From the NCBI GenBank assembly GCA_964605365.1, contig CAZSCF010000023.1, positions 1-11,615 on the forward strand: DNA of 11,615 bases. Reading direction: 5' to 3'. The position numbers were made by a program, and so were the translations under genes. The notes under the pieces were generated by a model. It was not told where the DNA came from, made no database searches, and saw only the letters and a list, made by a program, of their open reading frames with translations. The stretch is from CAZSCF01 sp964605365 (GTDB taxonomy: Bacteria; Patescibacteriota; Minisyncoccia; Moranbacterales; UBA2206). Shown piece by piece: positions 6,235 through 11,541 of the stretch; within the stretch, counting starts at the first letter, position 1; every line of letters starts with the position of its first letter.

Positions 6235-6930
6235 TTACTTGACCCTTTTGGCAAGACTAAGGATTGGCGAGAAGCTTTGTCGATGAATTTTACATGACCC
6301 GTTTTTTTGTAAAGCATCTAAATGCAATTTCGTTCCATATCCCTTGTGGCGGTCAAAGCGATATTCAGGATATTTTTTGTGCATTTCCAGCATCAGCCTG
6401 TCTCGGGTTACTTTGGCAATTATGGAAGCAGCTGAAATAGATTTCACAATTTTATCTCCACCGACAACCGCCATTTGCTCCATCGACAAATTGGGAATTT
6501 TTTTATTGCCATCAACAAGAATAATGCATTTACATTCTTTGGTTTTTTTAAAATTTCTGTTCAGGTTTGTTATAGCTTTTTTCATAGCTAAAAAACTGGC
6601 TTCCAAGATATTTATCCGATCAATTGTTTTGTGATCGCAGATTCCAACACCGACATAAAAATTTTCATGAATAAAATCAAAGACTTTCTCTCTTTGCTTC
6701 TCGCTCAGTTTCTTTGAGTCTCTGACTAAATCCCACAAAGCTTTGTCGTTCCGAACTTGATTCGGAATCTCTTTAGATCTTGAAACAAGTTCAGGATGAC
6801 ATCTTAATATCACAGCTACTGCAATTACCGGTCCGGCTAATGGCCCCCTGCCCGCTTCATCCACTCCAATGACAAAATCAAAGCCTTGCTTAGCCAGCTT
6901 TCTTTCTAAATTAAAATTCGATGTAAACAT
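6235..6930 (-). CDS. rnhB: Ribonuclease HII with repeat-derived insertion
   Basis: RNase HII removes ribonucleotides and RNA primers from RNA-DNA hybrids. The 231-residue product contains VIGVDEAGRGPLAGP (20-34), giving catalytic D24 and E25, then ILVDGNKKIP with D140 and AASIIAKVTRDRL with D177, so the DEDD set is complete. Between VIL (40-42) and the conserved DSKKLSEKQRE (71-81) lies an extra stretch, residues 44-62, CHPELVSRSKEIPNQVRND. It is encoded by a palindromic repeat also found at 1404 and 10711. The insertion is in frame, in the loop after an N-terminal strand, away from the catalytic motifs, so the enzyme is probably active. The gene is divergent from dnaE and may be leaderless. 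Confidence 0.95.
   Translation of the reverse strand: MFTSNFNLERKLAKQGFDFVIGVDEAGRGPLAGPVIAVAVILRCHPELVSRSKEIPNQVRNDKALWDLVRDSKKLSEKQREKVFDFIHENFYVGVGICDHKTIDRINILEASFLAMKKAITNLNRNFKKTKECKCIILVDGNKKIPNLSMEQMAVVGGDKIVKSISAASIIAKVTRDRLMLEMHKKYPEYRFDRHKGYGTKLHLDALQKNGSCKIHRQSFSPILSLAKRVK
6744..6801 (-). repeat. Double-palindromic repeat, copy 2, inside rnhB
   Basis: This 58-bp copy reads on the minus strand from TGTCATCCTGAACTTG to CAAGTTCGGAACGACA. It has the same two-hairpin design and terminal inverted repeats as the copies at 1404 and 10711. It begins at codon 44 and ends at the first base of codon 63 of rnhB, without stop codons or frameshift. Confidence 0.85.
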
Positions 6931-6936
6931 ATACCT

Positions 6937-6964
6937 ATTATATCCCGCTTTTTCATTTCCCCAA
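6937..6964 (-). promoter_or_regulatory. Promoter of rnhB, possibly giving a leaderless mRNA
   Basis: A perfect TATAAT (6942-6937) with TTGGGG 16 bp upstream (6964-6959). Six bases separate the -10 from the ATG at 6930, so transcription would begin at or next to the start codon. Confidence 0.5.
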
Positions 6965-7083
6965 ATTATGCTAGGATGGAATTATTAAAATCCTTTCTGC
7001 AAAACCCACAGAGAAATCGGGGGCATGGGAATGGAAAAAATTATGAAAACTTATTTCGCAAAAATTAGTTTAGACATTTTACC

Positions 7084-7112
7084 AAACCTTGCTTTTCAAG
7101 TTAAGGTTTTTT
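7084..7112 (+). terminator. Terminator-like hairpin upstream of dnaE
   Basis: AAACCTT (7084-7090) pairs with AAGGTTT (7103-7109), with an inner CTT/AAG pairing and a run of six T (7107-7112). It is well formed only on the plus strand. It lies 95 bp before dnaE with no annotated plus-strand gene upstream. It could end a short transcript from about 6975 or attenuate dnaE. Confidence 0.5.
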
Positions 7113-7150
7113 AAATTTCTAATTCATAATTTCTAAATAATTAAAAAGCA

Positions 7151-7202
7151 TTAGAAATTGGGGTTTGATTAGAAATTAGGTTAATTAGGTTAATTAGAAA
7201 TT
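7151..7202 (+). repeat. AT-rich short repeats in the dnaE leader
   Basis: TTAGAAATT occurs three times (7151, 7169 and 7194), with AGGTTAATT repeated in tandem between the second and third (from 7178). The block ends 4 bp before the dnaE ATG and contains no SD. It resembles the CTAAAAA repeats before rplL in style, not in sequence. I see no sigma70 promoter with both boxes in it. Confidence 0.5.
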
Positions 7203-7206
7203 TTTT

Positions 7207-10200
7207 ATGAAATTCACCCACCTGCATGTTCACACCCACTATTCCCTTTTGGATGGCTTAGCCAAGCTGGATAATTTGCTTGACCGTGCCAAGGAATTAG
7301 GCATGGATTCATTAGCCATTACCGACCATGGCTCTCTTTATGGCGGCATAGAATTTTTTATCAAAGCTAAGGAAAGAGATATCAAGCCTATTATCGGATG
7401 TGAAATGTATATTACGCCCAATGATTTGCACAGTAAAAATCCCGACAGCCTGGATCGCAGAAGAAATCATTTGGTTCTTTTAGCCAAAAATATGAAGGGC
7501 TACAAAAACTTGATGAAACTTATTTCTATTTCTCACTTGGAAGGCTTTTATTACAAACCTCGCATCGACAAACAGACTCTCAGAAAATACTCAAACGGGC
7601 TTATCGGTCTCAGCGCTTGTTCCGAAGGAGAAATTCCTTCCGCAGCCATTTCTGGCGATCTGGAAAAAGCCGAGAAATTAGCGCTAGAATATCAAGAAAT
7701 TTTTGAACCAGGCGATTTCTATTTGGAGCTGCAACATCACCCCAACTATCCAAACCAGCAAATTGCCAATGAAGCTTTGATAAAAATAGCTAGAAAATTA
7801 TCCTTACCGCTCGTTGCTACCAATGATGTCCATTATGTTAAAAAAGATGATGCCGGCATCCATGACATTTTGCTCTGCATCCAGACCAACCGCAAAGTTC
7901 AAGAAGAAAATCGAATGAATTTGATGGATTTCGAGCTCTATCTTAAAAGCCCGGAGGAAATGGAAAAAAATTTCAAAAACGTTCCGGAAGCCCTTTCCAA
8001 TACGCAAGAAATTGTTGCTAAATGTGATTTGCAAATAAAAATGGGAGAGACTCAGCTCCCTTATTTTGATGTTCCTAAAAACTTCTCTGCAGAAAGCTAT
8101 TTACGTCATCTAGCAGAAAAAGGATTGGAAAAAAAATTTAAAGACAGAATCACTCCCGAACATAAAAAAAGAATGGAATATGAGCTATCCGTCATTGAAA
8201 AAACCGGCTTTGCTTCTTACTTTTTAATCGTGCAAGACTTTGTTAACTGGGCCAAAAATCAAGGTATCGTCGTCGGTCCGGGCAGAGGCAGCGCTGCCGG
8301 AAGCTTTGTTTCGTATTTAATTGGAATAACAAATATGGATCCGGTTAAATACGATCTTCTTTTTGAAAGATTTTTAAATCCGGAAAGAATTTCCATGCCT
8401 GATGTTGATATGGATTTTGCGGATGACAGAAGGGATGAAGTTCTGGATTATGTCAGAAAAAAATATGGCAACGACCATGTCGCTCAAATCATCACTTTTG
8501 GAACCATGGCGGCTCGCGCGGCTATTCGTGATGCCGGCAGAGCCCTGGGCATTCCTTATGACTTTTGTGATAAAACCGCCAAACTTATCCCAATGTTTTC
8601 TTCCATCGAAGATGCATTAACCAATGTTAAAGAATTCAAAGATTTGCACAGCAATAACCAAGATGGAAAAAAATTGATTGATAGTGCTAAAAGACTGGAA
8701 GGCGTAGTACGTCATGCTTCTATGCATGCTTGCGGAGTTGTCATCACCAAGGATCCGGTTACAGAATATTCCCCTCTCCAAAATATTATCGGCAAAGAAG
8801 GCGAAGGAACCGTAACACAATATTCTTCTTCCACCAAATCCAGTTTTGTGGAAAAAATCGGACTGCTTAAGATGGATTTTTTAGGACTAAAAAATTTAAC
8901 GATTATTCAAAATACGCTTCGCATAGTCAAAAAAACCAAAGGCATTGAAATGAATATTGATGAAATTCCATTAGATGACAAAAAAACTTTTGAACTTTTG
9001 CAAAAAGCGGAAACAACAGGTGTATTTCAGTTGGAAAGTTCCGGAATGAAAAGATATCTCAAGCAGCTAAAACCCAATGATTTGGAAGATATTATCGCCA
9101 TGGTAGCGCTTTATCGCCCCGGTCCAATGGATTGGATCCCAGATTTTATTGCCCGAAAACATGGCCGCAAAGAAACGAGCTATTTACACCCAAAGCTAAA
9201 ATCCATTTTGGAAAAAACTTATGGTGTAGCCGTTTATCAGGAACAAGTTATGCAAATCGCCAGGGACCTGGCCGGCTTTTCTTTGGGTGAAGCCGACGTA
9301 CTTCGAAAGGCCATGGGCAAGAAAATTTTTGCCCTCATTCAAGAACAGAAATACAAATTCATTGAAGGTTGCACCAAGCAAGGTATTGATAAAAAAATTG
9401 GAGAAAAGGTTTTTGCTTTCATCGAACCGTTTGCCGGCTATGGTTTCAACAGATCTCACGCAGCTTGTTATGCCCTGATCGGTTACCAGACTGCCTATCT
9501 CAAGGCACATTTTCCGGCCGCCTTTATGGCAGCGCTTCTCACTTCCGATCAAAATGATTCGGATCGCGTCGCCATTGAAATAGCCGAATGTCGTGATATG
9601 GGAATTGAAATTTTGCCACCGCATATCAACGAAAGTTTCGAAGAATTTGCAGTTATTGTTGATCCCGAAACAAAGAAAGAGAGAATTCGTTTTGGTCTTA
9701 ACGCCATCAAAAATGTCGGTAAAAATGTTACCTATGAAATTGTCGAGGAAAGAAAGAAGAATGGAAAATTCAAAAGCATAACTGACTTCGTAGAAAGAGT
9801 TATCACCAAAGATTTGAACAAAAAATCCTTGGAAGCATTGGCTAAAGTTGGAGCGCTGAAAGACATGGGTGAAAGAAACCAGATCCTGGCTTCAATAGAA
9901 AATATCTTAATCCATTCTAAAAAATTTCAAAGCCTTAAGGATTCGAACCAAATCAGTCTTTTTGGAGATTCAAACATCTCTTTGCCTGAAATTAAATTAA
10001 CCGAAGCTCCTCCGGCCACCAAAAAAGAGCGACTGACTTGGGAAAAAGAATTATTAGGACTTTACATCAGCGATCATCCGGTCAGAGAATTCCGGGAATA
10101 TTTCAAAAGAATGGCCGTACCTATTAAAGAAATAACTTCCCAAATGGTGGAAAACAACATTAACGTTGGAGGCGTAATTTCCAAAATTCAAAAAATATAT

Positions 10201-10680
10201 CTCAAAAACCAAAAGACAATGCTTTTTGCCACCTTGGAAGATATGGAAGGCAGTATGGAGGTATTGGTTTTCCCTAAAATATTGGAAACGACAGAGCCAA
10301 TTTGGACTGAAGATAAAATCGTGATGGTAAGCGGAAAATTATCCAACAAAGAAGGCGAGTTCAAAATTTTATGCGATAGTGTTAAAATAATCAACCAAGA
10401 CGAGCTGGATAAATTTCAAAGGATCTTGGAGACACAAAAAGCTAATGGAGAATCTTTGGAAAAATGCACAAGAGCAATTATTTCTTTTCCGGAAAGCTCC
10501 GGGCAAGAAGCGATTAAAAAACTTTCTGCTTTTCTTGATCGCCTGGAAAAGGGAGAAACAAAAATTTATTTAATGATCGGCAATTCAAAACTGGAAACGC
10601 CTTATCGCATCAAATTTTCTTCAAATATAAAAACTCAGCTGGAAAAAATAATTCCGGAAGGAAGTGTGGAGATTCAATAA
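7207..10680 (+). CDS. dnaE: DNA polymerase III alpha subunit
   Basis: Replicative DNA polymerase of the C family. The 1157 residues match the DnaE1 length. The PHP domain (1-about 270) starts HLHVHTHYSLLDG and keeps candidate metal ligands H7, H9, D16, H41, E66, H88, C138, D207 and H209. The polymerase catalytic aspartates are in PDVDMDF (D401 and D403) and KMDFLGLK (D557). QISLF (915-919) fits the beta-clamp-binding motif. Residues about 980-1080 form the OB domain (GGVISKIQKIY, LEDMEGSMEVLVF). The ATG at 7207 gives the standard N-terminus; no SD is visible. Downstream only a weak A/T palindrome (10677-10694) and a palindromic repeat are seen before the minus-strand terminator at 10783. Confidence 0.98.
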   Translation: MKFTHLHVHTHYSLLDGLAKLDNLLDRAKELGMDSLAITDHGSLYGGIEFFIKAKERDIKPIIGCEMYITPNDLHSKNPDSLDRRRNHLVLLAKNMKGYKNLMKLISISHLEGFYYKPRIDKQTLRKYSNGLIGLSACSEGEIPSAAISGDLEKAEKLALEYQEIFEPGDFYLELQHHPNYPNQQIANEALIKIARKLSLPLVATNDVHYVKKDDAGIHDILLCIQTNRKVQEENRMNLMDFELYLKSPEEMEKNFKNVPEALSNTQEIVAKCDLQIKMGETQLPYFDVPKNFSAESYLRHLAEKGLEKKFKDRITPEHKKRMEYELSVIEKTGFASYFLIVQDFVNWAKNQGIVVGPGRGSAAGSFVSYLIGITNMDPVKYDLLFERFLNPERISMPDVDMDFADDRRDEVLDYVRKKYGNDHVAQIITFGTMAARAAIRDAGRALGIPYDFCDKTAKLIPMFSSIEDALTNVKEFKDLHSNNQDGKKLIDSAKRLEGVVRHASMHACGVVITKDPVTEYSPLQNIIGKEGEGTVTQYSSSTKSSFVEKIGLLKMDFLGLKNLTIIQNTLRIVKKTKGIEMNIDEIPLDDKKTFELLQKAETTGVFQLESSGMKRYLKQLKPNDLEDIIAMVALYRPGPMDWIPDFIARKHGRKETSYLHPKLKSILEKTYGVAVYQEQVMQIARDLAGFSLGEADVLRKAMGKKIFALIQEQKYKFIEGCTKQGIDKKIGEKVFAFIEPFAGYGFNRSHAACYALIGYQTAYLKAHFPAAFMAALLTSDQNDSDRVAIEIAECRDMGIEILPPHINESFEEFAVIVDPETKKERIRFGLNAIKNVGKNVTYEIVEERKKNGKFKSITDFVERVITKDLNKKSLEALAKVGALKDMGERNQILASIENILIHSKKFQSLKDSNQISLFGDSNISLPEIKLTEAPPATKKERLTWEKELLGLYISDHPVREFREYFKRMAVPIKEITSQMVENNINVGGVISKIQKIYLKNQKTMLFATLEDMEGSMEVLVFPKILETTEPIWTEDKIVMVSGKLSNKEGEFKILCDSVKIINQDELDKFQRILETQKANGESLEKCTRAIISFPESSGQEAIKKLSAFLDRLEKGETKIYLMIGNSKLETPYRIKFSSNIKTQLEKIIPEGSVEIQ

Positions 10681-10710
10681 AAAATATTTTTTATACCTAA
10701 TTTTTTATCA

Positions 10711-10772
10711 TGTCATCCCGAATTTATTTCAGGATCTAATTTTAGAGATTCTGAATCAAGTTCAGAATGACA
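10711..10772. repeat. Double-palindromic repeat, copy 3, downstream of dnaE
   Basis: A 62-bp element runs from TGTCATCCCGAATTT to GTTCAGAATGACA. The right half is a clean hairpin (TTCTGAA and TTCAGAA) and the left half is a shorter one (CTGAA/TTCAG type). The outer ends TGTCAT and ATGACA are inverted repeats. It lies between the convergent dnaE and orf94. Confidence 0.85.
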
Positions 10773-10782
10773 TTTACAAGAA

Positions 10783-10819
10783 TTAAAAAATGGCACCGAC
10801 GAATCAATCTCGTGATGCC
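10783..10819 (-). terminator. Rho-independent terminator of orf94
   Basis: On the minus strand GGCAUC pairs with GGUGCC and, after one bulged C, ACGAG pairs with UUCGU, closing an AUUGA loop (10819-10792). ATTTTTTAATT follows. The stem uses G-U pairs available only in the minus transcript, so it belongs to orf94 and not to dnaE. Confidence 0.75.
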
Positions 10820-10860
10820 ACTTGCCTTGGGAGCTGGTTTATTTTCACCGTTTATTATTT

Positions 10861-10895
10861 TCTGCACAAAGTTTCTCGAGTTAACTTCGTGCAGA
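10861..10895 (-). other. 13-bp hairpin over the orf94 stop codon
   Basis: In the minus-strand RNA UCUGCACGAAGUU (10895-10883) pairs along its length with AACUUUGUGCAGA (10873-10861), including one G-U, around a 9-nt loop. The UAA stop (10883-10881) lies at the top of the stem. No U tract follows, so it is not a standard terminator; it could protect the 3' end or slow termination. Confidence 0.6.
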
Positions 10896-11165
10896 TATCG
10901 CAGACTGATGGAACTGTGCGCCCAGCCGTATTAATCCCGGATCAACCGTTAGAAGATTGTTCACAAGGATAAAGGCTGAAATGCACCTGTTATTCTCCGA
11001 AAAAATTTCTGCCCTCCATCCGCCTTCACATTTCTGGATGCCTGACAAATCAACTGCGACTATTTTTCCGGCAAACCACCTGATCTTCCTATCGCTCGTC
11101 TTGTAAAAAACATCTCGACTTACCATGGCAATTACAAATTCTTCCTCCTTCTTTTTATCTTTCAT
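10881..11165 (-). CDS. Small protein of unknown function (orf94)
   Basis: A 94-residue product that I do not recognise. It starts with a charged Lys/Glu stretch (MKDKKKEEE), followed by a part that looks beta-rich (FVIAMVSRDVFYKTSDRKIRWFAGKIVAVDL within 10-40). A second such part follows (about 48-72, with two cysteines at 46 and 60), and the C-terminus is less ordered. No signal peptide, membrane segment or known motif is evident. The gene looks real because it forms a complete unit: a -35/-10 pair (11232-11203), SD GGGGAG 6 nt before the ATG, a stop-codon hairpin and a rho-independent terminator. It is the only gene here with a clear SD. Its initiation region is complementary to the divergent ncRNA at 11272-11480. 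Confidence 0.7.
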   Translation of the reverse strand: MKDKKKEEEFVIAMVSRDVFYKTSDRKIRWFAGKIVAVDLSGIQKCEGGWRAEIFSENNRCISAFILVNNLLTVDPGLIRLGAQFHQSAISARS

Positions 11166-11186
11166 TTTTTTCTCCCCAAGAAAAAA
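11166..11186 (-). promoter_or_regulatory. SD of orf94 displayed in a hairpin loop
   Basis: On the minus strand UUUUUUCU (11186-11179) pairs with AGAAAAAA (11173-11166), leaving a UGGGG loop that is the SD core. The ATG follows directly. The stem is A-U rich and so could open easily. The loop and its flank CUUGGGGA are the exact complement of an ncRNA loop at 11397-11404. Confidence 0.6.
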
Positions 11187-11202
11187 GCTCCCAATACACT
11201 AA

Positions 11203-11232
11203 AACTTAGCACGCCTTTTCAAGCTTTGTCAA
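11203..11232 (-). promoter_or_regulatory. Promoter of orf94
   Basis: TTGACA (11232-11227), 18 bp, TAAGTT (11208-11203) on the minus strand. The start site would be near 11197, giving a leader of about 31 nt. The -35 is one arm of the palindrome TTGTCAA-CTTA-TTGACAA shared with the divergent ncRNA promoter. Confidence 0.5.
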
Positions 11233-11236
11233 CTTA

Positions 11237-11265
11237 TTGACAAATCCTCGAAATTTATATACGAT
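11237..11265 (+). promoter_or_regulatory. Promoter of the divergent ncRNA
   Basis: TTGACA (11237-11242), exactly 17 bp, TACGAT (11260-11265). A start near 11272 is expected. The -10 is the same as that of tRNA-Gln, which supports a strong promoter for a stable RNA. Confidence 0.7.
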
Positions 11266-11271
11266 ATTTGT

Positions 11272-11480
11272 ACCTTTGTTGTTTAACACTTTAACCGGTC
11301 GCAGGAAGACGTTTTGCTTCCTCCTTTACCTCCTCCTACGACCACCACCCTTAAAAAAATGCGAGGCAAACTTCTTTCGCTTCCATTTCTTTATTTTCCC
11401 CAAGAAATAAAGATGGAAAAAAAGTTGTTTGTCTCGCGTCAAAAAATAAAGACCTTTTACAATGCTAATTGGTCTTTTTT
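11272..11480 (+). ncRNA. Predicted structured ncRNA, possible antisense regulator of orf94
   Basis: About 209 nt between a sigma70-like promoter and a rho-independent terminator. Hairpin 1 (11297-11343) is closed by GGTCG/CGACC, with either a local AGGAAG/CTTCCT stem or an alternative longer pairing with TCCT near 11334-11337. Its pyrimidine-rich part includes CTTCCTCCTT (11317-11326). Hairpin 2 (11361-11437) has an 11-bp base (GCGAGGCAAAC with GTTTGTCTCGC), an internal loop, and a 14-bp upper stem with a 2-nt bulge, capped by loop TCCCCAAG (11397-11404). It is not recognisable as RNase P RNA, tmRNA, SRP RNA or 6S RNA. A 42-codon ORF (11359-11487) overlaps the terminator and is unlikely. Complementarity to orf94 is described in the findings. 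Confidence 0.6.
11448..11480 (+). terminator. Rho-independent terminator of the ncRNA
   Basis: AAAGACC (11448-11454) pairs with GGTCTTT (11471-11477), a 16-nt loop lies between, and the right arm runs into TTTTTT. The tRNA-Pro promoter begins 11 bp further on. Confidence 0.75.
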
Positions 11481-11490
11481 AAATTAAATT

Positions 11491-11519
11491 TTGACTGAAA
11501 AAATAAATTAATTTAAGAT
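11491..11519 (+). promoter_or_regulatory. Promoter of tRNA-Pro
   Basis: TTGACT (11491-11496), 17 bp, TAAGAT (11514-11519). The -10 is identical to that of rpsP. Transcription would start near 11526, about 16 nt before the tRNA. Confidence 0.72.
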
Positions 11520-11541
11520 GAAAGAATATGACTTACATAAG

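Noticed and set aside
10790..10972. 60-codon plus-strand ORF
   Set aside because: It overlaps the terminator and 3' end of orf94 antisense, has no SD or promoter, and looks like a shadow frame.
10881..11197. orf94 transcript as a tmRNA or RNase P RNA, suggested by its size and pairing ends
   Set aside because: None of the conserved core motifs of those RNAs is present, and it has a clean SD-ATG reading frame.
11272..11480. ncRNA as 6S RNA
   Set aside because: 6S has one long rod with a central bubble closed by its ends; here two separate hairpins and a terminator are seen.
11359..11487. 42-codon plus-strand ORF (MRGKLLSLPF...)
   Set aside because: It covers hairpin 2 and the terminator of the predicted ncRNA and has no SD, so RNA structure explains the sequence better.
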